Origin: Mesorhizobium sp. WSM2240
Lineage (GTDB): Bacteria; Pseudomonadota; Alphaproteobacteria; Rhizobiales; Rhizobiaceae
DNA length: 64,000 bases
Reading direction: 5' to 3'
NCBI RefSeq assembly: GCF_040438645.1
Contig: NZ_CP159256.1
Location: forward strand, 558,001 to 622,000
The position numbers were made by a program, and so were the translations under genes. Below are positions 17,496-25,499 of the stretch, one piece after another. The notes under the pieces were generated by a model, which saw only the letters and a list, made by a program, of their open reading frames with translations, did not search any database and had not been told where the DNA came from. Position 1 is the first letter of the stretch; every line of letters starts with the position of its first letter.

Positions 17496-18194
17496 TCAGG
17501 CCGCATCAGGCTGCGTGGCGGCGCTGAGATCAAACTGGCTTCCCGCCGTGCCGCCCTCGCAGGTAAGTGACCCCTGCTCGTCGAATAGTACCGCACCGAT
17601 GGCCGTTTCCATCGTGGCGCGCTCGTTCTCCACGCGCGCTTCGAGCCACACCCAGACAAAGTAGAAGGGAATTGCGATCCCCAAGCCGGCCGCCGTAGTC
17701 AGCAATGCCGCCCAGATGCCGGTCGCCAGCGCTGAGGGATCGACCGCACCTGCGCTCCTCGACAATTCACCGAAGGCCGAGATCATCCCGATGACCGTGC
17801 CGAGCAGTCCCATCATAGGCGCGGCCTGAACCACCGATTCCAGGATACGAAGGTAGCGGGTCATTGCTGCGATTTGGTCAAGCGCTGTGTGTCCGGCGAT
17901 TTCTTGCGCCCGTTGCCGGTCCCCGGGATGGAGCAGCAGGGACTGTATCGCACTTGAGACGGTTGCAGAGGTGGGCGACGTCTCCTTCTTGGCCTCGTTC
18001 AGCGCGCGAGCCCGGTCTCCCGACGACCATATCAAAATCGCGCTCCGCGCGGCGCGCGAGCGGCCGACGCCGATGCGGGCAAACTGGACGACCTTGAAAA
18101 TAGCAACAGCTGTTGCCGCGATTGAGACCGCAAACAGCGCGATAAGGACCGGCCCGCCGGCTGAACCCAATTGACTGATCAGAACGTCAATCAT
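17496..18194 (-). CDS. exbB: ExbB/TolQ/MotA-family proton channel protein
   Basis: Forms the pentameric stator that converts proton flow into motion of an ExbD/TonB-type partner. Three membrane segments are visible: near the N-terminus (GGPVLIALFAVSIAATAVAIF), and the pair after residue 110 with the family signatures PMMGLLGTVIGMISAF and GIWAALLTTAAGLGIAIPFYF. The cytoplasmic loop between helices 1 and 2 is of ordinary size. I start at the ATG at 18194, giving a 10-bp gap from the upstream gene; a start 21 bp further upstream would overlap that gene's stop and add a short polar leader. Second gene of a five-gene minus-strand operon. Confidence 0.93.
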   Translation of the reverse strand: MIDVLISQLGSAGGPVLIALFAVSIAATAVAIFKVVQFARIGVGRSRAARSAILIWSSGDRARALNEAKKETSPTSATVSSAIQSLLLHPGDRQRAQEIAGHTALDQIAAMTRYLRILESVVQAAPMMGLLGTVIGMISAFGELSRSAGAVDPSALATGIWAALLTTAAGLGIAIPFYFVWVWLEARVENERATMETAIGAVLFDEQGSLTCEGGTAGSQFDLSAATQPDAA

Positions 18195-18204
18195 GGCGGC
18201 CCCG

Positions 18205-18633
18205 CTACAGCCCAAAGTTAATCGAGGTACGCGTCGTCGTTTTCAAGGCGTCAATGCAGATCGTGGCATTTTTGCCATCAGCCACACATTCGGTGACATC
18301 GTTGATCAGGAGCCGCGAGATCGCGTTGCAGGCCTGGTCTGCGAGGTCGAATTGAACGACTTTGGTCTTGCCAGCCGGAAGTCGGCCGAATTCGAACACC
18401 AGCGCCTCTGCGACCTTGCCTTGCCCATCAAAGGTGAAGACGTCGAAGGACGCCTTGTCGAGGAGCACCCCGGTTACATTCAGGGCGACGAAAGAAAGCC
18501 TGCACCCGCCCTTCAGATCAACCGCTTCGTTGAGCTCAATAGAAAGCGCCTTTTCCTGAGCAACCGCACTAGCCGGCGTCGTGCAAAGGCTCGACGCTGC
18601 CATCATGCCGCATAGCAAGTTGCGAAAGGCCAT
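18205..18633 (-). CDS. Small exported protein of unknown function, first gene of the ExbBD operon
   Basis: I do not recognise a family. The ATG at 18633 follows a clear GAGGAG ribosome site about 8 bases upstream and opens with a signal peptide (FRNLLCGMMAASSLCTTPASA). The frame extends a further 30 codons upstream, but those residues lack export features. The mature part (about 115 residues) is beta-rich and has four Cys (in GGCRL, QACN, TECVA and TICID) that could form two disulphides. It ends in TSINFGL. The gene ends 10 bp before exbB, so it is probably a periplasmic accessory of the ExbBD/TonB-like machine. The divergent DUF1036 gene shares the 218-bp upstream region. Confidence 0.75.
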   Translation of the reverse strand: MAFRNLLCGMMAASSLCTTPASAVAQEKALSIELNEAVDLKGGCRLSFVALNVTGVLLDKASFDVFTFDGQGKVAEALVFEFGRLPAGKTKVVQFDLADQACNAISRLLINDVTECVADGKNATICIDALKTTTRTSINFGL

Positions 18634-18851
18634 ATGTGCATCTCCTCGCAACGCCGCGCTTGCAGAAACGCAAGCTCTGGTCTGCTCGACGATTTTGGCA
18701 GCATGGCAAGAATGTTCACGCACGCCAGAACCACCGTCGGGCAGTTTGCGATGATTGTTCTACTTCATCAAGGCTTTGCTTATTGGCGATGCTCATTAAT
18801 AATACGTTCGTCTATTGCGGGCGGGATTCTGCCTGCAGCAAGGGCTTCGCA

Positions 18852-19307
18852 ATGATGGAACCGTCGCGATGGTTGCCTGCCTGGTTGGGCTACCAAGGAG
18901 GCTCGACCGCCGGAGCTATCGCTCTGGTTCTCGCCATCTTCGCGCCAACGGCTGCAAGAGCCGAATTCACGGTCTGCAATCAGACGCTGGACGTCGTCAA
19001 TCTGGCCGTAGGACAGCAGATCGAAAGCGCGTTCCAGACCGAAGGGTGGTGGACGGTCGGCGCCAATCAGTGCGTCAACGTCATTCGCGAGGAACTTGGC
19101 AACCGGTACATCTATGTCTACGCTACCGACGTGTTCGGGCATCCGATCCTCAGCGGTTCGACCGACATGTGCGTCGAGCGGCGGCGCTTCACCATCCGTG
19201 GAATCGGCGAGTGCTGGCAACGCGGACACATCGCCGCCGCCTTCTATGAAGTGGACACGCGTGAGCAGGCCCGATGGACCCTGTTCCTCTCCGGGCGCGG
19301 TCCATGA
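18852..19307 (+). CDS. Exported DUF1036-family protein
   Basis: DUF1036 proteins are small Cys-containing secreted proteins common in Rhizobiales, without a settled function. After the signal segment (TAGAIALVLAIFAPTAARA) the mature protein begins EFTVCNQTLDVVNLAVGQ. It contains the typical GWWTVGANQCVNV and YIYVYATDVFG stretches and a later pair of Cys. The frame is open back to 18636, but the AAGGG-preceded ATG at 18852 (or 18855) gives the signal peptide directly. It overlaps the next gene by 4 bp (ATGA), so the two are translationally coupled; this ties it to peptidoglycan remodelling. Confidence 0.88.
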   Translation: MMEPSRWLPAWLGYQGGSTAGAIALVLAIFAPTAARAEFTVCNQTLDVVNLAVGQQIESAFQTEGWWTVGANQCVNVIREELGNRYIYVYATDVFGHPILSGSTDMCVERRRFTIRGIGECWQRGHIAAAFYEVDTREQARWTLFLSGRGP

Positions 19308-21616
19308 CACACAGCATCGACGCGAGTTTCCGCCTCAAGAAGCAGGCCCTCGCAGAAAGGCGGGCACGCGCCCGGCTGCGCAAGGCATTCGTCGTGCTCG
19401 GTATGCTGGTCACGCTCGCCCTGGCAGCCGCCCTCTATTACACAGCCGACCATTGGTACTTCGGCGAGGACTATGACGAGGATCTCAGGTTTGCCGAGGA
19501 TGCCGGGGATCTTCCAGCCGAAGCGCCCGTATACGTTCCAGCCATCGTGGATCTTCCCGGCGATCCCATGTGGATCAGCCTCTCGAAGGAGAGTGCCAGC
19601 GCCAACCGGGTAAGCACCCTCGCTCGGCCAGCAGCGCTGGACCAGTTCGGAGTCTCGCCCGAGATTCAGTTGCTCTCGGATGCAATGCTGAGTTCCAGCG
19701 AGCGTTTCATGACAACCATCCCCTCAACGCAGGAGGACTTTGCGTTCTTCCAGGCGCAGCGGACGGTTTCGGCGATGCCCGCGACGGGCGCGGCGGATCT
19801 TGAAGGTTTGGTCGACCCCCTGGCGTCCGGGCCGGATGGTCCCGGCTCGGAGGCGGCCGGGTGGGACGAGACGATCAGTGCTGGCAAAGCTGAGCTACCT
19901 CATTTCCAGAAAACCGAAATCGAGAACAACACGACCGTGGCGAACGTCACTCCTGAACCGGAGCGGGTCGAAGCGACCAGGGATTTTTTCATCAAGGTGC
20001 TGGTGAGCCGCAGCCTCGACAGCATCGCTCTCGAAGAGGGTTTTTCTTCCAATGACGCGAAGCTGGCCGGACAAGCCCTCAAGGCAGTGTTCGCCCGCGA
20101 CGGGTTGCAACCTGGCGATGTCGTGGCGCTGCGTGGATTCCGTGCAAAGCGCGACGTCACGGTGTTCTCGCTGATGCAGGTCTCGATCTATGCCGGCGAC
20201 ACTTTTCTGGGAACGCTCGCGCGTAATGCGGCCGGAGAGTTCGTCTCCAGCGTCGACCCCTGGGTACGCGATGATTTGTTCAACTATTCAGGCGAGCCGA
20301 AGGACGTCGGCTTGAAACGTCAGTACCGCCTTTTGGATGCCATTTACTCGACCGCTGCGCGCAACAACGTTCCCACCGCCGTGATCGGCGAGGCGATCAT
20401 GTATCTGTCGCGCGGCCAGGATCTGAACACCTTCGCGACGCATAGCGACCGCCTGGTGCTGATCTATGGCGGCGCGGCACGTGGTGAAGGCGGTGCGGGA
20501 GGCCGCGTTCTCTACGTCGGCGTGCTCGGCGGCGAAAAGCCGCTCGAATGTTACGTCTATGAGCAGAGCGATGGAGAGCACGCCTGCGTATCGGGCGACG
20601 AAAGGGTCCATTCCCTGACCGTAACAAACGGCATGGCGACGCCCGTCAACGGTGTCATGACCTCCACCTTTGGGCCGCGAAAGCACCCGATCCTAAAAAC
20701 CGTGCGGATCCACAAGGGAGTCGACTGGGCAGCCCCAGTCGGCACACCGATCGTAGCGGCCTATGACGGCGAGATCGTGTTCCAGGGGGATGGCGGCGGC
20801 TACGGCAAGCTCGTGCGGGTCGCTCACGAAGGCGGCCGCGAGACGAGATACGCACATCTGCAGCGTTTCGAACGGGAAAGCGGCGCTGTGGTAAAGGCTG
20901 GCGATGTAATCGGCTACGTCGGAACCACCGGCCTGTCGACCGGTCCGCATCTGCATTTCGAGCTTTACCTGGGTGGCGAGGCGATCGATCCCTTGGCATC
21001 CCCGACCCTCGCATCCGTTTCGGTGTCGGATGGTTCGGCCGTCGAAATCCTCACCGACCGCATCATTCAAGTCGAAAGTGGTGGCAATGCCCGAGCCAAG
21101 AACCCCCTATCCTCGGCCACAGGGCTTGGTCAGTTCATCGACTCCACCTGGATCAGGATGATGAACACCTACCGGCCGGATCTGGCGCGCTCGCTGTCAC
21201 GCGCCGAGCAGCTGGCCCTACGCTTCGATGTGACCATCTCGCGGGAGATGGTGAGCAATCTCGCGCGTGAAGGTGAGGCCTATCTGCGTGCGCGCGGGCA
21301 CAAGATAACCGCCGGGCGTCTTTATCTCTGCCATTTTCTTGGCATGGAAGGCGCGCACAAGGTGTTGGCGTCCCCCAGCAGCATGGCACTGATCGATGCT
21401 CTCGGGGCAGGCGTGATACGCGCCAATCCATTCCTGACCGGCAAGGATGTGGGCTATGTGCTGAGTTGGGCCGAGAGAAAGATGACCAGCCGTGGACGAA
21501 GACCCGTCGCGCAGCCGGTTATTGTAACTACGCAAATCACTCAGGTGTCGCCGGAGTTCGAAAAGTATAAAGCCGCGATCGCCGAACTCATGAAGCCGGA
21601 GCAGCAAGCTCTGTAG
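19304..21616 (+). CDS. Membrane-anchored M23 endopeptidase / lytic transglycosylase fusion
   Basis: Predicted two-headed peptidoglycan hydrolase. An N-terminal membrane helix (about 25-46, VLGMLVTLALAAALYY) anchors it with the bulk in the periplasm. A middle region (about 220-340) resembles the LysM/OapA-like part that precedes M23 domains. The LytM/M23 domain is at about 445-565, with Zn ligands in HKGVDW (His, Asp) and HLHFEL. A transglycosylase SLT-like domain follows at about 585-720, with the catalytic Glu in IIQVESGGNARAKNP and then GLGQFIDSTW. Start 19304 overlaps the DUF1036 stop. Cell-wall cutting enzymes are needed to insert a T6SS across the envelope, and that is the likely role here; a secreted effector role is less likely given the anchor. 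Confidence 0.9.
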   Translation: MTHSIDASFRLKKQALAERRARARLRKAFVVLGMLVTLALAAALYYTADHWYFGEDYDEDLRFAEDAGDLPAEAPVYVPAIVDLPGDPMWISLSKESASANRVSTLARPAALDQFGVSPEIQLLSDAMLSSSERFMTTIPSTQEDFAFFQAQRTVSAMPATGAADLEGLVDPLASGPDGPGSEAAGWDETISAGKAELPHFQKTEIENNTTVANVTPEPERVEATRDFFIKVLVSRSLDSIALEEGFSSNDAKLAGQALKAVFARDGLQPGDVVALRGFRAKRDVTVFSLMQVSIYAGDTFLGTLARNAAGEFVSSVDPWVRDDLFNYSGEPKDVGLKRQYRLLDAIYSTAARNNVPTAVIGEAIMYLSRGQDLNTFATHSDRLVLIYGGAARGEGGAGGRVLYVGVLGGEKPLECYVYEQSDGEHACVSGDERVHSLTVTNGMATPVNGVMTSTFGPRKHPILKTVRIHKGVDWAAPVGTPIVAAYDGEIVFQGDGGGYGKLVRVAHEGGRETRYAHLQRFERESGAVVKAGDVIGYVGTTGLSTGPHLHFELYLGGEAIDPLASPTLASVSVSDGSAVEILTDRIIQVESGGNARAKNPLSSATGLGQFIDSTWIRMMNTYRPDLARSLSRAEQLALRFDVTISREMVSNLAREGEAYLRARGHKITAGRLYLCHFLGMEGAHKVLASPSSMALIDALGAGVIRANPFLTGKDVGYVLSWAERKMTSRGRRPVAQPVIVTTQITQVSPEFEKYKAAIAELMKPEQQAL

Positions 21617-21679
21617 CGGAGCCAACCAAGTTGACGCGGAATTCAAACAAGTACAATGCCCGACGGTGCAGTGAATCTG

Positions 21680-22201
21680 CTATTGCAGGTTGATCCGCAT
21701 CTCGACCCGTCTGTTGACGGGGTCATAGGGATCGCTGACGCGCGGATTGCGTTCGCCCTTGCCGGTCGCACTCATGCGAGACGGCTCGATGCCGTTAGAC
21801 AAGAGAAAAGCGCTGACTGCCTGCGCGCGCCGCTGCGAAAGTCCAATATTATAGTGTTCGGGCCCCGATGCATCCGTATAGCCCTCAACGATGAAACTAT
21901 GGGACTTCAGCCGATTGTCCTTGAGCGCCGTGGCAAATTCCCCCAGCTTCTCACGCGCCTCGGGCGTCAGATCCGCAGAGTCGAGATCAAAATTGATCAA
22001 CATGTCCAGGCCGGTGCGGACCGGCTTGTCCGCCTTGCTCGCGCACTCCTCCTCCGTGCCAACGCAGATGCCGCGGGACGCGCCCAGATCGACTGCGGTT
22101 GCGAAAAACTTCACAATATCTTCCGAAGACTGCACAGGTTGAGCGTACGCGTCTGCTGAAATTAGTGCTGCGACCAGCGCCAATGCCGAAGTAGCCCGCA
22201 T
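21680..22201 (-). CDS. OmpA-family peptidoglycan-associated protein
   Basis: Exported 173-residue protein. The signal peptide is RATSALALVAALISADAYA, with cleavage before QPVQ. An N-terminal segment with two Cys (GICVGTEEEC) precedes an OmpA-like domain (about 65-173) with the motifs INFDLDSADLTPEA, FIVEGYTDASG, NIGLSQRRAQAV and NRRVEMRI, which bind the diaminopimelate of peptidoglycan. There is no lipobox Cys, so it is probably periplasmic and not a Pal lipoprotein. It converges on the M23/transglycosylase gene (63 bp between stops) and diverges from the FHA gene. It may anchor the nearby complex to the wall. Confidence 0.9.
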   Translation of the reverse strand: MRATSALALVAALISADAYAQPVQSSEDIVKFFATAVDLGASRGICVGTEEECASKADKPVRTGLDMLINFDLDSADLTPEAREKLGEFATALKDNRLKSHSFIVEGYTDASGPEHYNIGLSQRRAQAVSAFLLSNGIEPSRMSATGKGERNPRVSDPYDPVNRRVEMRINLQ

Positions 22202-22503
22202 TGGTTATCTCCAGTTTGAGCTCAGTGCGTACAAGAAAAGTAACTCATCCAAAGTAAATTCGTCCCCGCCTACTGTCAACCAGTTTAGGGCTGCCTGCAA
22301 AACCGTTGGGGGTTCGGCACGGTTCATGTTCTTAAAAGTTGACGAGGTATGCTGCGTTTCCGGCGCACTTGCCCGTAGCTCGGCTTGGCCCCATGCTGCT
22401 GAGACGGATGATTGGACCGCTGAAGCAGACCCGTCCAGCGAGGATGAACGCACCTTCGGCATTCGGCCAGGAGCAGGAACAGAAGCGTTTCGGAGAAAGC
22501 GCG
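22202..22503. other. Divergent intergenic region between ompA-like and FHA genes
   Basis: This 302-bp stretch must carry both promoters. Plus-strand frames from 22339 run into the FHA gene but lack family content before 22504. A 14-base string AGCTCGGCTTGGCC at 22377-22390 also occurs at 15049-15062 after ppkA, each followed within a few bases by TGCTGCT; its meaning is unknown. No operator or terminator was recognised. Confidence 0.35.
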
Positions 22504-23547
22504 ATGACAATCACTCTGACTATCGTCAATGTCGATCTTCTGCCGAGCGGGGCGCCGGCGTTCTTCCAGACGGCGAACCGCTCGTTCCAGGTCGGACGAG
22601 ATCCCAATCTCGACTGGACCCTGCAGGACCCTTCACGTCAAATCTCAAGCCGGCACTGCGAAGTTCGATTCGAAAGCGGGGCCTACTGGCTGTATGACCG
22701 TTCAACCAACGGAGTGTTCGTGAACGGATCAACTGAACGGATGCGGGGCGTGCACCGGCTTAACAATGGCGATCGTTTGCAAATTGGGCCGTATGTCATC
22801 GACGTCATGATCGCTGGCGATGACGGAGGTCTCCAGATACCGCCCACTGTGCAGGGGGAGCCAACAGCACCAGCGTTCGACCGGCCCGGTGCGATTAGCG
22901 CGAGCACTGCCGCCAAGGCGGGAGGAGTGAATGAAGTCTCCCAGCGGTCGATGCCGGTGAGCGGGACCCAACCTGCCCTCCAGCCTGGATCGTTTCTCGA
23001 AGCATTTTGCGCGGGCGCAGGCGTTCCTTCGGATCTGTTCGCGTCGCGTGACCAGACAGAACTTGCCTACGAGCTCGGCGAATTTGTGAAACTGACCGTC
23101 GAGAACCTTAGCCAAATGCTGAGGTCGCGCGCTTCAGCCAAGGCGATAATCAAAAGTTCGAGCCGGACTGTCATCGGCTCGACCGACAACAACCCCCTGA
23201 AACACGTGCCAGCGAGCGCCGAAGCGATCGAGTCGATGTTCACTCGCAAGCGGGTTGGCTATCTCAACGCGCGGCGCAGCCTTGAAGAAGCATTTAAAGA
23301 TCTCCAGACGCACGAACAGGCGACATACGCGGCTATGCAGAAGGCGCTGGCGAAGCTGCTCGACCAACTTGCCCCCGAAACCATAGAGTTGGCGGTGAAG
23401 GGATCGCCCTTCGTCCCGAAAAAGGCGCGGGCCTGGGACCTTTTCGTCGAGCGATGGGAGGAGCAGAATGCAGGCGAGAACGGCATGCTGGACCCGTTTC
23501 TGGCACATTTTGCAGATGCCTACGACGAAGCCACCAGCAAGAGCTAG
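22504..23547 (+). CDS. fha: T6SS FHA-domain protein (TagH/ImpI/Fha type)
   Basis: Phosphothreonine reader of the T6SS post-translational switch. The FHA domain occupies about residues 5-95 with the canonical contacts: Gly31-Arg32, Ser49-Arg50-His51 in QISSRHCEV, and Asn69-Gly70 in STNGVFVNG. A linker leads to the T6SS-specific C-terminal domain (about 160-345), recognisable from NPLKHVPASAEAIESMF and from RRSLEEAFKDLQTHEQATYAAMQ given as separate adjacent parts RRSLEEAFKDL and QTHEQATY. The ATG at 22504 follows GGAGAAAGCG at good spacing; the longer frame from 22339 has no such site. Most likely ligands encoded here are the TssL N-terminal Thr motifs phosphorylated by PpkA. It is unlinked to the tssL-ppkA operon but within the same locus. 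Confidence 0.93.
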   Translation: MTITLTIVNVDLLPSGAPAFFQTANRSFQVGRDPNLDWTLQDPSRQISSRHCEVRFESGAYWLYDRSTNGVFVNGSTERMRGVHRLNNGDRLQIGPYVIDVMIAGDDGGLQIPPTVQGEPTAPAFDRPGAISASTAAKAGGVNEVSQRSMPVSGTQPALQPGSFLEAFCAGAGVPSDLFASRDQTELAYELGEFVKLTVENLSQMLRSRASAKAIIKSSSRTVIGSTDNNPLKHVPASAEAIESMFTRKRVGYLNARRSLEEAFKDLQTHEQATYAAMQKALAKLLDQLAPETIELAVKGSPFVPKKARAWDLFVERWEEQNAGENGMLDPFLAHFADAYDEATSKS

Positions 23548-24013
23548 GTGCGCCCGGAGTATCGTCGTCGAGGCGAAACAAGTATGCTGTATGGGAGCAG
23601 ATGCACAAGAAGATGATCGCGATGCGCGTCGGGCGCCTGACTTGCGCAGCGCTGTGGTACTAGTACCCTCATCCTGCACACTGCGCATAGATTCTTCACG
23701 CATAAGTATTTTGGAATCGCACCAATCCACAGGAAAATGTTGTTGGTATCTTTGTTGGTATCGTCGGCCCCTGGCCAACGAAAAAATGCGTTCGGGAACA
23801 GTTACATAGGTTGCACACTCGATTCCGCCTCTGGCCCCAACGCCCGTTTTGAAAAAATTGTCCATGTTTTTCAGTCACTTATGCAATTACTTCGATTCCG
23901 TTGTTCGGCGTCCTGCTCGGAATCGGGATGATCTGGCCTTCGGATATTGCCGTGATGCCGACATTTCGGTCCGCCCCAAAGCCGGTTCCGCGCTGCCGCC
24001 CTCGTGCATGGCC
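23548..24013. other. Gene-free junction between T6SS locus and ugd
   Basis: No convincing gene is seen in these 466 bp; the overlapping minus-strand frames are Arg/Ser-rich and lack starts with ribosome sites. A tandem direct repeat sits at 23740-23762 (listed separately). The stretch marks the change from the secretion locus to island and polysaccharide DNA. Confidence 0.4.
23740..23762. repeat. Tandem direct repeat TTGTTGGTATC x2
   Basis: Two exact copies of TTGTTGGTATC (23740-23750 and 23752-23762) are separated by one base. Paired short direct repeats of this kind occur near tyrosine integrase genes as arm- or core-binding sites. A decayed integrase lies 1.8 kb to the right (25500-26444), so this could be part of an old attachment region. 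That is inference; no tRNA gene was recognised beside it. Confidence 0.35.
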
Positions 24014-25345
24014 CTACACCGCCCTTCTGCCAATGCTGTGATATTCGAGTCCATGGCGGGCGACGACCTTTGGGTCATAGAGGTTTCGCCCGTCGAAGAT
24101 GACCGGCGTCGTCAATGCATCCCTCACCAAATCAAAGGATGGCGCGCGAAAGCTGTTCCATTCGGTCGCGATAAGCAGAGCATCCGCGCCCCGCAGCGCC
24201 GCTTCCTTGGTTCCGCAAAGAAGTAGGTCGTTGCGCTGGCCGTAAATGCTCTGACATTCCTGCATCGCCTCGGGATCGAAGGCATGCACGGTCGCTCCGG
24301 CCTGCCACAGCGCCTCCATCAGGACACGGGATGGGGCTTCACGCATATCGTCGGTGTTCGGTTTGAAGGCTAGGCCCCAGAGCGCGAATACCTTCGCCTT
24401 GAGATTGCCTTTGAAATAGCGGTGCACCTTGTCGAAGAGGACTGATTTCTGCTCGTTATTGCGCTCCTCCACCGCCTTCAGCATCTTGGCGTCGAAACTG
24501 ATGGCTTCCGCAGTCTTGATCAGGGCGCGAACGTCCTTTGGAAAGCATGAACCGCCATAGCCCAATCCCGGATAGATGAAGTCGTAGCCGATGCGCGGAT
24601 CGCTGCCGATGCCCTTGCGGACTTCCTCGATGTCGGCGCCGAGCTGCTCGGCCAGACTGGACATCTCGTTCATGAAGCTGATTTTGGTCGCAAGCATGCA
24701 GTTGGCCGCATATTTCGTAAATTCGGCGCTGCGTACATCCATAACAATCATTTTCTCGTGGTTTCGGCTGAACGGGGCGTAGAGCTCCCGCATCATCTTT
24801 TCGGTTTCCTGGCTGCTGGTCCCAACAATAATTCGGTCGGGCCTCATGCAGTCCGCCACCGCGGAGCCTTCCTTGAGGAACTCCGGATTGGAGACGACGT
24901 CGAACACAAGGTCTTCGCGCCCTCTCGCCTCGAGCCTCTCCGCGATCCTGGACCTTATCCTGTCGCACGTGCCCACCGGCACGGTCGACTTGCTGACGAC
25001 GATCTTCGGCTCGTCCATTTCGCGTCCGATAACCTCTGCAACGGCGAGCACGTATTTGAGATCGGCCGATCCGTCCTCGCCGGGCGGCGTGCCGACGGCA
25101 CTCATTAGAATTTGGCCATGCTTCACGGCTGCCGCAGCAACCGTCGTGAACGCGAGGCGGCCCGCCGCATGATTTTCCCTGACAAGACTTTCAAGACTTG
25201 GCTCGTAAATCGGGATGAGCCCCTGGTCCAGCCGCTCCACCTTCCCGACGTCAATGTCGACGCACAACACATTATGCCCAACCTCAGCCAGCACCGCCGC
25301 CTGCACGAGACCGACATAGCCAATTCCAAAAACCGTCACATTCAT
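24014..25345 (-). CDS. ugd: UDP-glucose 6-dehydrogenase
   Basis: Oxidises UDP-glucose to UDP-glucuronate with two NAD+. The full 443-residue length is present: N-terminal Rossmann fold (GIGYVGLVQAAVLAEVGHNV, residues 7-26), a GTPPGEDGSADL motif, STVPVGT, the substrate region NPEFLKEG, the catalytic Cys near residue 265 in GYGGSCFPKD, and a C-terminal UDP-binding domain (LWGLAFKPNTDDMREAPS). UDP-glucuronate is the substrate of the Uxs decarboxylase encoded at 58704-59678, which links this gene to the polysaccharide cluster even though island remnants lie between. No nearby promoter was identified. Confidence 0.97.
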   Translation of the reverse strand: MNVTVFGIGYVGLVQAAVLAEVGHNVLCVDIDVGKVERLDQGLIPIYEPSLESLVRENHAAGRLAFTTVAAAAVKHGQILMSAVGTPPGEDGSADLKYVLAVAEVIGREMDEPKIVVSKSTVPVGTCDRIRSRIAERLEARGREDLVFDVVSNPEFLKEGSAVADCMRPDRIIVGTSSQETEKMMRELYAPFSRNHEKMIVMDVRSAEFTKYAANCMLATKISFMNEMSSLAEQLGADIEEVRKGIGSDPRIGYDFIYPGLGYGGSCFPKDVRALIKTAEAISFDAKMLKAVEERNNEQKSVLFDKVHRYFKGNLKAKVFALWGLAFKPNTDDMREAPSRVLMEALWQAGATVHAFDPEAMQECQSIYGQRNDLLLCGTKEAALRGADALLIATEWNSFRAPSFDLVRDALTTPVIFDGRNLYDPKVVARHGLEYHSIGRRAV

Positions 25346-25474
25346 CTCAGTTGTTTCCTATGCAAAGGAATCATCGATCACTCTTGAATCCGATCCGCTC
25401 AAATCTGCTTGCCGAAGACCGACGTGTGAAGGCGTCCGAAGGTTGAATCAGATGCTGCCGGGGCAGTGCGGTCT

Positions 25475-25497
25475 TGATGATGATGATGATGATGATA
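25475..25497. repeat. GAT trinucleotide microsatellite
   Basis: Seven consecutive GAT units lie at the decayed 3' end of the integrase pseudogene. They may come from slippage in non-coding DNA. Read on the minus strand they give a run of Ile or Ser codons depending on frame. Confidence 0.8.
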
Positions 25498-25499
25498 TC

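Noticed and set aside
15049..22399. The string AGCTCGGCTTGGCC at 15049 and 22377 as a shared regulatory repeat
   Set aside because: Only two copies, in different settings (after ppkA and inside a divergent region); 14 bases could be chance in high-GC DNA. Noted but not claimed.
25475..25497. The GAT repeat as a phase-variation switch
   Set aside because: It lies in the dead end of an integrase pseudogene, not in a promoter or intact reading frame.
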